Below the pieces are notes generated by a model, which saw nothing but the letters and a program-made list of their open reading frames with translations, did not search any database and had not been told where the DNA came from. A stretch of DNA of 57,705 nucleotides, taken from Deltaproteobacteria bacterium (lineage in GTDB: Bacteria > Desulfobacterota > BSN033 > WVXP01). Each line of letters starts with the position of its first letter. The first letter of the stretch is position 1. The position numbers were made by a program, and so were the translations under genes. The DNA lies in the NCBI GenBank assembly GCA_019308905.1, contig JAFDHF010000032.1:1-57705 (forward strand), read 5' to 3'. Of this stretch, positions 24,741 through 33,021 are shown piece by piece.

Positions 24741-25304
24741 ATGAAGAGATCCCTGATTGTCATCGGTGTCATCCTGCTGGTTGTCCTGATCTTCTTCCTC
24801 TCGGTGAAGAGTACGTACAACCGGCTTGTTGCTCTCGATGAAAACGTAAAGACCGCATGGTCTCAGGTGGAGAACCAGCTCCAGCGCCGCCTCGATTTGA
24901 TCCCCAACTACGTTGAAACCGTCAAAGGATATGCCAAGCACGAAAAGGAGGTGCTCACAGAGGTGACCGAGGCCCGGGCCAAGGTGGCCGGGGCAAGATC
25001 CATTGAGGGTAAGATCGGTGCCAACAACGAACTCAGTTCAGCCCTGGCCCGGCTGCTCGTCGTGGTGGAGCGCTATCCGGATCTTAAGGCCAACCAAAAC
25101 TTCCTTCGGCTCCAAGACGAGCTGGCGGGGACAGAGAATCGAATCGCCGTGGAGCGGCGCCGTTACAACGAGGCGGTAAGGCGATACAACACGGCCATAC
25201 GGAGTTTTCCCACCAACATCCTCGCTCGAATGTTCGGTTTCCAGAGGGCAGAACTCTTCAAGGCTCCGGAACAGGCAAAGACACCTCCAAAGGTGACCTT
25301 CTAG
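24741..25304 (+). CDS. lemA: LemA family protein
   Basis: This 187-residue protein begins with a membrane anchor (IVIGVILLVVLIFFLSV, about 5-22). The LemA helical domain follows: YNRLVALDENVKTAWSQVENQLQRRLDLIPN, then YAKHEKEVLTEVTEARAKV, LLVVVERYPDLKANQNF, LQDELAGTENRIAVERRRYNEAV and SFPTNILARMFGF. All LemA landmarks are present. Function in bacteria is poorly defined; it is usually linked with TPM proteins. It is followed after 13 bp by the AICAR formyltransferase gene. Confidence 0.95.
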   Translation: MKRSLIVIGVILLVVLIFFLSVKSTYNRLVALDENVKTAWSQVENQLQRRLDLIPNYVETVKGYAKHEKEVLTEVTEARAKVAGARSIEGKIGANNELSSALARLLVVVERYPDLKANQNFLRLQDELAGTENRIAVERRRYNEAVRRYNTAIRSFPTNILARMFGFQRAELFKAPEQAKTPPKVTF

Positions 25305-25317
25305 CAAGGATGAGCAG

Positions 25318-26610
25318 ATGGCAGAGCTGAAACAGATGTACAGGCGGATGGCGGATGACCATTTCCCCGAGGAGATGACCATCACCTTCGGTACCCAACG
25401 CCTCCTTTACAGGAAACGAACCTGGAAGATCCCGGATGAAAAGACCGGCAGGCTGGTTGAAAAGGGGCTCCGTTACGGAGAGAACCCGGATCAGGAGGCG
25501 GCCCTCTACGAGTTGGTCCACGGCAACCTGGTCCTGGGGGAGTGCGCCTTTGTCGAGCCCGGCCTGGGCCTCGTGAGTTCTCTCACCGAAGACGACATGC
25601 TCCAGTTCGGCAAGCACCCTGGAAAAATCAATCTCACGGACATGGACAATGCTCTCAACATCCTGAAGTTTCTCACCGACAGGCCCGCTGCCGCCATAAT
25701 GAAGCACAACAACCCCAGCGGTGTGGCCTATGGGGACACTCTTGCCGAGGCGTACTCGAGGGCCAACATGGCCGATCGAATCGCCGCCTTCGGTGGATGT
25801 GCGGCCTTCAACAGGACACTGGACAGGACAACCGCGGAGATGATCAAAGAGAACTATCTCGAAGTCGTGGTGGCTCCCGAGTTTGAGGACGGGACGGTCG
25901 ACATCCTAAGGAAAAGAAAGAACCTGAGGATCGTTCGAATCAGGCGGATCGACCGCCTCGAGCAGTTCCGCCAGCTTCCCTTTGTCGATTTCAAGTCTCT
26001 CATCGACGGAGGAATCATAGTCCAGCGTTCAGCCCTCAACCGGATCACCCGGCCGGAGGACTTTCTTCCTGCGAAGGCCGCACACCAGGGCAAGGAATAC
26101 AGGATCGAGCGCCCGCCGACGCCTCAAGAGGCGAGGGACATGCTCTTCGGCTGGAGTGTGGAACAGGGTGTCACCTCCAACTCCGTGATATACGTCAAAG
26201 ACGGCGTCACCGTGGGAATCGGAACAGGGGAACAGGATAGGGTGGGAGTCGCCGAGATAGCGATTTTCAAGGCATATACCAAATGTGCCGATGCTATCTG
26301 TTTCAAGGCCCACGGCGTCCCTTACAAGACCCTGGAGGCCGAGATCGACCGGGGAGACCGCCCCGCCCGGGACAAGGAAGAGATCGATGCCCGGGTTCGA
26401 GAGATCCGGGGTGGCCTCAAGGGCTCCGTCATGGTCTCGGATGCCTTTTTCCCCTTCCGGGACGGTGTGGATGTGGCGATCCGGGAAGGGATAACCGGGG
26501 TCATCCAGCCGGGCGGGTCGGAAAGGGACTACGAGGTGATCGAGGCCTGCAATGAAGCGACCCCGAAGGTCACCATGGTATTCACTGGCCAGCGAGCCTT
26601 CAAACATTAG
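25318..26610 (+). CDS. purH: Stand-alone AICAR formyltransferase (PurH C-terminal-type)
   Basis: This 430-residue protein is homologous to the AICAR transformylase half of PurH. It has [29 protein letters not shown] with the catalytic [49 protein letters not shown] and [14 protein letters not shown]. The N-terminal MGS-like IMP cyclohydrolase domain of bifunctional PurH is absent, so the last step of IMP synthesis must be done elsewhere. The ATG at 25318 has AAGGA eight bases upstream. It is the last gene of the TPM-NTase-LemA block, and no functional link to those genes is evident. Confidence 0.9.
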   Translation: MAELKQMYRRMADDHFPEEMTITFGTQRLLYRKRTWKIPDEKTGRLVEKGLRYGENPDQEAALYELVHGNLVLGECAFVEPGLGLVSSLTEDDMLQFGKHPGKINLTDMDNALNILKFLTDRPAAAIMKHNNPSGVAYGDTLAEAYSRANMADRIAAFGGCAAFNRTLDRTTAEMIKENYLEVVVAPEFEDGTVDILRKRKNLRIVRIRRIDRLEQFRQLPFVDFKSLIDGGIIVQRSALNRITRPEDFLPAKAAHQGKEYRIERPPTPQEARDMLFGWSVEQGVTSNSVIYVKDGVTVGIGTGEQDRVGVAEIAIFKAYTKCADAICFKAHGVPYKTLEAEIDRGDRPARDKEEIDARVREIRGGLKGSVMVSDAFFPFRDGVDVAIREGITGVIQPGGSERDYEVIEACNEATPKVTMVFTGQRAFKH

Positions 26611-27037
26611 AAAGACATGTTCATCACCTCTCGATCAAGGGTTCCTGCACCTTGTTTGTGGGCCGTAACCGAAAGAGCGCGGTTCCTTCCTCTGAACGAT
26701 TTTTCCAACCAATTCCAATCTCGGTTCTGCTCGACCTCCTGATCCCGGCCCCGCGGCCTCGCAGAGTGGGGGCTCGTCCCTTCGCACGACGGGCGGCTCG
26801 GCGGGAGGGGTACCCGGACACCTCGCAGCCTTCGCTCCAGAGCGATTCTCGAGTGACGACCGACCATACCCGGGGTTTCCTCCTTTCCCGGAGGAACCCC
26901 CCTATACGTTCCCTCCTGCTGTCGCGGGGAGGCTCCAAGGGCCGTTTTCTCTTTCCGTGATCAGACTTCCTGGTTGTTTCAAATAGTTGGAGAATACCTG
27001 CAGGGGAAAGCGAGGGAAAACCAGGCAGACAAATCGG
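26611..27037. other. Gene-poor interval with one strong inverted repeat
   Basis: No convincing gene was found. The only clear structure is a hairpin at 26872-26900: GGGGTT, a bulged T, CCTCC, a six-base loop, GGAGG, AACCCC. It lacks a U-run on either strand. Translations of this stretch are arginine- and proline-rich and low in family character. No tRNA T-arm consensus is present. Confidence 0.4.
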
Positions 27038-27072
27038 TTGACATTATTTCCAGATCCTTTATAAAGGAGAGG
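27038..27072 (+). promoter_or_regulatory. Strong promoter of first amino-acid ABC operon
   Basis: A consensus TTGACA (27038-27043) and TATAAA (27060-27065) are separated by 16 bp, with a start near 27072. The leader to the first gene is about 216 nt. It contains a long-range inverted repeat (CCTGTC near 27117 with GACAGG near 27165), a perfect anti-Shine-Dalgarno match AAAGGAGGTGA (about 27195-27205) not placed for any start, and a GTCCAG/CTGGAC hairpin near 27227-27250. Confidence 0.6.
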
Positions 27073-27287
27073 GAAGATCTGGGAACCTTTTCGGGGAAGC
27101 GGAGAAAGGGACGGCCCTGTCATGGTTGTCTGGTTCTCGCGGAGGGAGGTGGGAAACTTCGGGACAGGCCTGATTTACCGGATAAGGGCATAGAAAGGAG
27201 GTGAGGAGAAAAAAACAAAGGGGGAGGTCCAGGGGTTCCGGTCTCTGGACGGTCTTTTCTTGGAGAATAAGAAAAAGGAGGTTTAGC

Positions 27288-28133
27288 ATGAAAAGGGTGT
27301 TCTTTCTAGCTTTGGCTGTCCTCTTTCTGGGCTCCTTTGTCGTGGGCTCGGCCATGGCCATCACCACCGAGGAGATCGCCAGGGCTTCCACCCTCGAGGA
27401 GATCCTGAAGCGAGGTGAGCTTCTGGTGGGCCTGGAAGCAGGATACCAACCTTTCGAAATGCAGGACGAGAAGGGAAACATCGTCGGCTTCGATGTGGAC
27501 ATGGCCTATGAGATGGGCAAGGCCATTTTCGGCGAAGGGGGAGAAAAAAAGGTCAAACTGATCAACACTGCCTGGGAAGGTATCATTCCTGCCCTGATGA
27601 CTCACAAATTCGACATCATCATGTCAGGAATGACGATTCTCCAGAGCCGCAATCTAAAGGTAAACTTCTGCGAGCCCTACTACTACATCGGCCAGTGCCT
27701 GCTGATCAACAAGAAGGACAAGGACAAGTACAAGAGCTACAAGGACCTCAACAAGGAAGGGGTCATCATCACCAGCAAGCTGGGGGTTACCGGCGCCTTC
27801 ACGGCAGAGAAGATGATGCCCAAGGCGACCCTGCGACTCTTCAAGACAGAGGCAGAAGCCGGCCTACAGGTCGCAAACGGCCTTGCCGATGCCTTCATCT
27901 ATGACGAACCACAAGTCAGGGTCTTTGCCGCCATGTACAAGGACAAAACCATGGGACTCTTCGAGCCCATCACCTATGAGCCCCTGGCATGGGCAATCCG
28001 TAAAGGTGATCCTGACTTCCTCAACTGGCTCAATAACTTCCTGAGGCAGGTCCGCGGAGACGGGCGCTGGGAGAAATTCAAACAGAAATGGTTCGTGGAC
28101 TACTTGGGGGAAGTAGCCAAGAAAAAGAGATAA
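27288..28133 (+). CDS. Polar amino-acid ABC transporter, solute-binding protein
   Basis: This is a 281-residue periplasmic protein with a signal peptide (MKRVFFLALAVLFLGSFVVGSAMA). The family-3 solute-binding motifs are ELLVGLEAGYQPFEMQDEKG, IVGFDVDMAYEMGKAI, NTAWEGIIPALMTHKFDIIMSGM and the C-terminal AWAIRKGDPDFLNWLNNFL. The start at 27288 has an excellent AAAGGAGG six bases upstream, so a longer reading from 27201 is rejected. It captures an amino acid or dicarboxylate-like ligand for the permease and ATPase encoded next. A hairpin after its stop probably keeps its transcript level above theirs. Confidence 0.93.
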   Translation: MKRVFFLALAVLFLGSFVVGSAMAITTEEIARASTLEEILKRGELLVGLEAGYQPFEMQDEKGNIVGFDVDMAYEMGKAIFGEGGEKKVKLINTAWEGIIPALMTHKFDIIMSGMTILQSRNLKVNFCEPYYYIGQCLLINKKDKDKYKSYKDLNKEGVIITSKLGVTGAFTAEKMMPKATLRLFKTEAEAGLQVANGLADAFIYDEPQVRVFAAMYKDKTMGLFEPITYEPLAWAIRKGDPDFLNWLNNFLRQVRGDGRWEKFKQKWFVDYLGEVAKKKR

Positions 28134-28139
28134 GCCGAA

Positions 28140-28165
28140 GGGGGGGATGCCGATGCATCCCCCCC
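28140..28165 (+). terminator. Intercistronic hairpin after the solute-binding gene
   Basis: A perfect 11-bp stem, GGGGGGGATGC with GCATCCCCCCC, encloses a four-base loop (CGAT). Only a weak T-tract follows. Such hairpins within ABC operons act as partial terminators or 3' stabilisers that raise binding-protein expression. Confidence 0.65.
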
Positions 28166-28190
28166 GTTACTTAAAGAGGGGAGACTGACT

Positions 28191-28988
28191 TTGGGTTTCA
28201 ACAAACGATCGATCATAACCCTTGCGGTTCTGGCAATAGTCGTTGCTTCGGTCTACTACTTTTTCACGAAAAAGGGGATCACCTACATGTGGCATTGGGG
28301 AGAGATCCCCAAGATGCTCTTTTACTACGGCACCAAATCCGCCACCGACTCTGCTCCCGGGCTCCATCTGGGCGTTCTGATGATCGGGTTCGTGCTAACC
28401 CTCAAGATCTCGATCATATCGATTGTGTTTGCGATCATCATCGGGACGATCGTGGGGATATGCAGACTCTCCCACGAACCCGTGACCAGGGGGATTGCAG
28501 CGGCATACGTCGAACTCATCCGCAACACCCCCCTTCTGGTGCAGATCTATATAATATACTTTTTCGTGGGCTCCATGCTCAGGCTCTCCGCCTTTACCGC
28601 CGGCACGGCTGCCCTCTCCATCTTTGCGGGTGCCTACGTGGGAGAGATCGTGCGGGCCGGTATTCAGTCGATTCACAAGGGACAGATCGAGGCCGCACGG
28701 TCCCTGGGCATGACTTACGGCCAGGCCATGCGGCACGTGATTCTTCCCCAGGCTTTCAAGAGGATCATTCCGCCCCTGGCAGGGCAATTCATCTCACTCA
28801 TAAAGGACTCTTCCCTGGTCTCGGTCATCGCCCTGGCCGATCTCATGTTTCAGGGACAGCAGGCCGTTGCGAGAACTTACGATGCTTTTGAGATATACTT
28901 TACCGTGGCCTTCCTCTATCTCATCATGACCTTTACCCTCTCCATGGCCACCCAGTATGTTGAAAGGAGGCTTGCGATCAGTGATTGA
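28191..28988 (+). CDS. Polar amino-acid ABC transporter, permease
   Basis: This 265-residue inner-membrane protein has about five to six hydrophobic segments. It has the HisM/GlnP-type signature [18 protein letters not shown] and the EAA loop [25 protein letters not shown] that docks on the ATPase. The start is TTG at 28191, with AGGGGAG about seven bases upstream. The N-terminal region of about 60 residues before the first conserved transmembrane block is longer than in GlnP. Only one permease gene is present, so the transporter is likely a homodimer. Its end overlaps the ATPase start by eight bases. Confidence 0.92.
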   Translation: MGFNKRSIITLAVLAIVVASVYYFFTKKGITYMWHWGEIPKMLFYYGTKSATDSAPGLHLGVLMIGFVLTLKISIISIVFAIIIGTIVGICRLSHEPVTRGIAAAYVELIRNTPLLVQIYIIYFFVGSMLRLSAFTAGTAALSIFAGAYVGEIVRAGIQSIHKGQIEAARSLGMTYGQAMRHVILPQAFKRIIPPLAGQFISLIKDSSLVSVIALADLMFQGQQAVARTYDAFEIYFTVAFLYLIMTFTLSMATQYVERRLAISD

Positions 28989-29718
28989 GGTTCGCCATGC
29001 CTACAAGACCTTCAGGACTCCGGACCGCAAGGAGGTGAAGGCTCTTGTCGACTTTTCCACCCACATAAACAAGGGGGAGGTGGTGGTCATCATCGGCCCC
29101 AGTGGTTCCGGTAAGAGCACTCTCCTCAGGTGTCTCAACCGTCTCGAAGAACTCGACAGCGGGGAGATCATAATCGACGGCGTCAACATATACGACAAGG
29201 ACGTCAACATGAACAAGATCCGGGAAGAGATCGGCATGGTCTTCCAGCTCTTCAATCTCTTTCCACACAAAACAGTCCTGGAAAACGTGACCCTGGCCCA
29301 GCAGGTGGTTCGGAAACGCACCAGAGAAGAGGCGACCGAAATTGCCCGGCAGTTACTCCACAAGGTGGGAATCCTGGAAAAGGAGAACGCCTATCCCTCC
29401 CAGCTTTCAGGAGGCCAGCAGCAGCGAGTGGCGATCGCCCGTGCCCTGGCCATGCACCCCAAGATCATGATGTTCGACGAGGCCACATCCGCGCTCGACC
29501 CGGAGATGATCGGCGAAGTCCTGGACGTGATGAAAACCCTGGCCCGTGAGGGGATGACCATGGTGGTGGTAACCCACGAAATGGGGTTCGCCAGAGAGGT
29601 CTCCGACCGGGTCGTCTTCATGGATGCAGGCCAGATCGTGGAGGAAGGTACGGCAGAGCACTTCTTCACCAATCCCATCCATGAGAGGACCAAGCTCTTC
29701 CTTAGCCAGATCCTGTGA
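28981..29718 (+). CDS. Polar amino-acid ABC transporter, ATP-binding protein
   Basis: This 245-residue ATPase is of the GlnQ/HisP type. It has Walker [11 protein letters not shown]-loop [10 protein letters not shown], signature [15 protein letters not shown], Walker [14 protein letters not shown] and an H-loop in [12 protein letters not shown]. The start is GTG at 28981, inside the permease's last codons; AAAGGAGG lies about 12 bases upstream. It completes the solute-binding, permease and ATPase set of the plus-strand system. Confidence 0.95.
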   Translation: MIEVRHAYKTFRTPDRKEVKALVDFSTHINKGEVVVIIGPSGSGKSTLLRCLNRLEELDSGEIIIDGVNIYDKDVNMNKIREEIGMVFQLFNLFPHKTVLENVTLAQQVVRKRTREEATEIARQLLHKVGILEKENAYPSQLSGGQQQRVAIARALAMHPKIMMFDEATSALDPEMIGEVLDVMKTLAREGMTMVVVTHEMGFAREVSDRVVFMDAGQIVEEGTAEHFFTNPIHERTKLFLSQIL

Positions 29719-29736
29719 GGGAGGATCGGATCCCCT

Positions 29737-29758
29737 GGAGGAGCCGGGCCCGGCCTCC
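29737..29758. terminator. Candidate terminator hairpin between convergent ABC operons
   Basis: GGAGG-A-GCCGGGCCCGGC-CTCC is a near-perfect inverted repeat 18 bp after the plus-strand ATPase stop. No U-run follows directly; a TTTTCTT occurs about 18 bp further. The gap 29719-29877 holds no gene. Confidence 0.35.
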
Positions 29759-29877
29759 ACCGTGCCTTCCACTTGCCGGTTTTCTTAAGCACTCCCCGAT
29801 CGAGGCCGGAGCGCAGGGCCTCTGAGGCCTTGAGTTCACTTCGTCAATGGAAGAATCAGCCTGAGCCTCCACGAGAA

Positions 29878-30633
29878 TCAAAGAATATGGCTGAGAAAAA
29901 GGCGGGTACTCTCGTGGGATGGATCCTTCATGATCTTGTCCGGAGGGCCCTCCTCGATGATCTCCCCTTGATCCAGAAAGATGATCCGGTCCGACACCTC
30001 CCTGGCAAAACCCATCTCATGAGTCACCACGAGCATGGTCATCCCCTGCTCCGCGAGCCTTTTCATCACGCTGAGCACTTCACCGATCAGTTCGGGATCC
30101 AGGGCCGAGGTGGGCTCGTCGAACAGCATGATCTTAGGCTCCATAGCCAGGGCGCGGGCGATCGCCACCCGCTGTTTCTGCCCTCCGGACAGTTGGTCCG
30201 GATAGCTGTCCCTTTTTTCACTCAAGCCGACCCACTGCAGGAGCTCCTCTCCCCTGGCAACGGCCCTCTTGTGATCCTCCCCCTTCACGATGACAGGCCC
30301 CTCGATGATGTTCTCGATGATAGTGCGATGAGGGAAGAGATTGAACTCCTGGAAAACCATTCCCATCCGGGTGCGGATCTCGATGATCCTTCTTCTGACA
30401 TCGGCCGTCCTCTTCTGCCCGATGGGAAGTTCGATCCCGTCGATCTCGACATGGCCGGACTGGGGTTCCTCGAGCATGTTCAGACATCTCAAAAAAGTGC
30501 TCTTCCCCGAACCGCTCCGCCCGATGATGACAACCACCTCTCCTCGAACCACCTCGGTGGTGATCCCCTTCAAGACATAGAGGTGGTGAAAATACTTCAC
30601 AAGATCCTTTATGACTATGATAGGCTCGGGCAA
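29878..30633 (-). CDS. Second polar amino-acid ABC transporter, ATP-binding protein
   Basis: This 251-residue GlnQ-type ATPase has Walker [22 protein letters not shown], the signature [15 protein letters not shown], Walker [14 protein letters not shown] and [12 protein letters not shown]. It is a close paralogue of the ATPase at 28981-29718, though an insertion after IDGIELPIG ([10 protein letters not shown]) sets them apart. It is the last gene of the minus-strand operon and faces the first system tail to tail. It is 79 bp downstream of its permease gene. Confidence 0.95.
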   Translation of the reverse strand: MPEPIIVIKDLVKYFHHLYVLKGITTEVVRGEVVVIIGRSGSGKSTFLRCLNMLEEPQSGHVEIDGIELPIGQKRTADVRRRIIEIRTRMGMVFQEFNLFPHRTIIENIIEGPVIVKGEDHKRAVARGEELLQWVGLSEKRDSYPDQLSGGQKQRVAIARALAMEPKIMLFDEPTSALDPELIGEVLSVMKRLAEQGMTMLVVTHEMGFAREVSDRIIFLDQGEIIEEGPPDKIMKDPSHESTRLFLSHIL

Positions 30634-30712
30634 GGGATTCTCTCCGTGAGACCCTCCAGTTTCCCCTCTCCTGCTCGGTTTGAGCCACCAGGCTCACTCT
30701 CGCGCCGCAGGG

Positions 30713-31585
30713 CTAGTGGGTCATCCCCGTTATTCTTCTCGTCCCCTTGGCCAGGTGGGTCTCCAGCCGGGACTGGAAGTACTGGAAGATGATGGTCACC
30801 ATCCAGTAAAAGAGTGCGGCTATTATCAGGGTCTCCATATTACGGAAATTCTGCCTCCCGACTTTCGTCGCCCTGAAAAAGAGCTCCCACACGCCGAGAA
30901 AAGCCACAAGAGCCGAATCCTTGAGCATGGCGATGAACTCGTTGCCCGTGGGCGGGATGATGAGGCGAAGGGCCTGGGGAAGCACCACCCGCCTCATCAT
31001 CTGGCTGTAAGTCATTCCGATTGAATAGGCCGCCTCGATCTGCCCCCGGCCGATAGACTGGATCCCGGCCCTGAATATCTCCGTCATGTAAGCCCCGTAG
31101 TTGACACCAAGGGCGATAATCCCCGCGGGGACCGCTCCGAGGACAATACCCATCTGGGGGAGGCCCAGATAGATCACGAATATCTGGACAATAAGCGGTG
31201 TGCCCCGGATTATGGAGACATAGAAAGTCGAAATACCGTAGAAAACAGGGTTCTTGGATAACCTCGCTATGGAGCCGAAAAGGGCGAGAACAGAGGCGGC
31301 GATGATCGAAAGAACAGAGACATAGACGGTCATTCCCACCCCTCTCATGATAAAGGGGAGGTACTTGACCATGAATGCGAAATCGAGGTTGAAGTGGTAG
31401 AAGACGAAGAGCAGGCCGGCGAATATACCCACCCACACCAAGGAGACCTGCACGAGGAACACCTTGCGTGCCCGCTTGGCCTCTTCGATATGTTTGAGTT
31501 TTGTTTGAGCGACTGCTACGCCTTCAGGGCGCGACTGAGCATCACCGATAGGTGCCGTCCTCCCTCCCGCGCAGGGCCGAAACAC
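30713..31585 (-). CDS. Second polar amino-acid ABC transporter, permease
   Basis: This 290-residue permease has VSIIRGTPLIVQIFVIYLGLP and the EAA loop IEAAYSIGMTYSQMMRRVVLPQALR. The GTG at 31585 is the only in-frame start before the conserved core. It has poor ribosome-site support and adds a polar N-terminal tail, so translation may depend on coupling to the binding-protein gene, whose stop is 4 bp upstream. The first hydrophobic segment is at about 43-63. Confidence 0.9.
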   Translation of the reverse strand: MFRPCAGGRTAPIGDAQSRPEGVAVAQTKLKHIEEAKRARKVFLVQVSLVWVGIFAGLLFVFYHFNLDFAFMVKYLPFIMRGVGMTVYVSVLSIIAASVLALFGSIARLSKNPVFYGISTFYVSIIRGTPLIVQIFVIYLGLPQMGIVLGAVPAGIIALGVNYGAYMTEIFRAGIQSIGRGQIEAAYSIGMTYSQMMRRVVLPQALRLIIPPTGNEFIAMLKDSALVAFLGVWELFFRATKVGRQNFRNMETLIIAALFYWMVTIIFQYFQSRLETHLAKGTRRITGMTH

Positions 31586-31589
31586 GATT

Positions 31590-32438
31590 CTACCGGGCCT
31601 TCTTGGTCACATCCATCCCGTACCACTTCATGGACAATTTCGTCAGGGTCCCATCCTCGTGCATGGCCCGGAAGATCTGGCTCACCTTCTCGATGAGTTC
31701 TGCGCTCCCCGGCCGCGCCTTGTCCGAGGCCGCGGCAAGAGGCTCGTAGTAGACGGGATTTCCAACTGGTCTGATGGGCATTCCCTTCTTGATCGCCTCG
31801 GTGACGACATAACCCGAAGTCAGAACCCCGTCGAGCCTGACTCCATCCCCCAGTGCCAGGTCCTGAACCGCCTCCATGTCTGTGGAGTACGGTCTCACCT
31901 TAGCGCCTTTCACCTGGTAGATGATCTTCTCCCCACCCCCGATGGTCAGGGTCTGGTTCGGATCCAGGTAGGATTCGTAGGTGGTCCCGCTTCCAACGCC
32001 GACGGTCTTCCCCCTGAAATCACTCAGAACGATGATCGTCCTGTTCGTCCTGTACACGGCGAACTGAGCGGGAGTGTAGTAGTAGGGGGTCGAGAAATCC
32101 ACCACCCTCGCTCTCTCCGCCGTGATGGTCATGCTCCCGATGCTCAGATCCCATCGTCCCCCCCATTTGCCGGCCACAATCAGGTCCCAGTCAGGGGTGA
32201 CGAACTTCACCTTCACCCCGAGCCGCCTTGCCACCTCTCTGGCCACATCGATATCGAAGCCGACAAGCTCTCCCTTGTCGTTCAGAAAGCTCTGGGGCGC
32301 GTAGTTGGCGTCCGTGGAGACCACCAGGACCCCTTTCGACCTTATGTCGTCAAGAACCCCGGCGGATGCCGACGCCGCCATCCATGACAAACCAAGAGCC
32401 CACAAAAACACCCATGCAGAGATACGCCGCCGCTTCAT
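31590..32438 (-). CDS. Second polar amino-acid ABC transporter, solute-binding protein
   Basis: This is a 282-residue periplasmic protein with a signal peptide (ISAWVFLWALGLSWMAASASA). It has the family-3 core GVLVVSTDANYAPQSFLNDKGELVGFDIDVA, WDLSIGSMTITAERARVVDFSTPYYYTPAQ and GKTVGVGSGTTYESYL. The ligand is not clear; the missing canonical Arg context differs between the two binding proteins in this window, so their substrates probably differ. The ATG at 32438 has AGGAGGAAGGCG upstream. It is the first gene of the minus-strand operon. Confidence 0.93.
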   Translation of the reverse strand: MKRRRISAWVFLWALGLSWMAASASAGVLDDIRSKGVLVVSTDANYAPQSFLNDKGELVGFDIDVAREVARRLGVKVKFVTPDWDLIVAGKWGGRWDLSIGSMTITAERARVVDFSTPYYYTPAQFAVYRTNRTIIVLSDFRGKTVGVGSGTTYESYLDPNQTLTIGGGEKIIYQVKGAKVRPYSTDMEAVQDLALGDGVRLDGVLTSGYVVTEAIKKGMPIRPVGNPVYYEPLAAASDKARPGSAELIEKVSQIFRAMHEDGTLTKLSMKWYGMDVTKKAR

Positions 32439-32491
32439 CGCCTTCCTCCTTTACCTGGATTTGTTTACCACAGGCCCACAATCCCCATCGA

Positions 32492-32528
32492 CCTCCCCAT
32501 TCTCAGCCAAAGCGGTCTTCCTTGTCAA
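32492..32528 (-). promoter_or_regulatory. Promoter of the second amino-acid ABC operon
   Basis: On the minus strand, TTGACA (32528-32523) and GAGAAT (32504-32499) are separated by 18 bp, with a start near 32492 and a 54-nt leader. Confidence 0.5.
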
Positions 32529-32613
32529 GGAGAAAGTGGCCTGGAGTTTCCTGACCTCCCCGATCAAGGATTTTCGGAAAACTCCCGGGAAAGACCCCGC
32601 ATCATCCCGGTCA

Positions 32614-32699
32614 TTGACATTCCCATCGCGTTCGAGGTAACAAGACCTTAGGAATGGTCGGAATGGATCCGGGCATAGCTGAATTCCTAGGGGATTCAG
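32614..32699 (+). promoter_or_regulatory. Candidate promoter and palindrome before the holin-like gene
   Basis: TTGACA (32614-32619) is followed 18 bp later by a weak -10 TAACAA (32638-32643). A 9-bp inverted repeat with one wobble pair, CTGAATTCC-TAG-GGGATTCAG (32679-32699), lies directly before the ribosome site. It could be an operator or an RNA hairpin that limits translation. Confidence 0.4.
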
Positions 32700-32712
32700 G
32701 AAGGAGGAGATG

Positions 32713-32982
32713 ATGAAACTGAACCCGAAGGCCCTGGCCTTGACCGGGGGCATTCTCTGGGCACTGGCAACACTTCTCGTTGGGGTTCCAAATCTGATCT
32801 GGCCGGGATACGGCACGGAGTACTTGAAATTCCTGGCTTCGGTCTACCCGGGCTATCACGCCACGGGTTCAGTCGGCGACCTGGTTGTGGGGATCTTGTA
32901 CGCGCTGGTCGACGGCGCGGTCTGCGGATGGTTCTTCGGCTGGCTTTACAACACGGTGGCCGGGAGAGACAGCACCGCATGA
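32713..32982 (+). CDS. Small holin-like membrane protein
   Basis: This is an 89-residue protein starting at the second of two adjacent ATGs (GGAGGAG five bases upstream). There are two hydrophobic segments (ALALTGGILWALATLLVGV and VVGILYALVDGAVCGWFFGWLY) separated by a loop with YPGYHATGSVGD. Proteins of this pattern, annotated as 'bacteriophage holin', occur as single chromosomal genes in many anaerobes without other phage genes. There is no phage context here either, so a lysis role should not be assumed. It converges on recD, 39 bp apart. Confidence 0.75.
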   Translation: MKLNPKALALTGGILWALATLLVGVPNLIWPGYGTEYLKFLASVYPGYHATGSVGDLVVGILYALVDGAVCGWFFGWLYNTVAGRDSTA

Positions 32983-33021
32983 GGAGCCGCCGAGACCAGG
33001 CTGCTCGTCCGATGCGTTCCC

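Noticed and set aside
26611-26960. Possible tRNA-like or small gene in the region after purH
   Set aside because: A GAGG...CCTC pairing on the minus strand recalls a T-arm, but there is no TTCRA loop, acceptor stem or anticodon arm. The open frames are Arg/Pro-rich without family motifs.
27201-27287. Longer start (GTG at 27201) for the first amino-acid-binding protein
   Set aside because: It would place a highly basic 29-residue stretch before a normal signal peptide, and the ATG at 27288 has an ideal AAAGGAGG.
32713-32982. Prophage or lysis cassette
   Set aside because: The holin-like protein stands alone; no endolysin, terminase, integrase or structural phage gene is present in the window.
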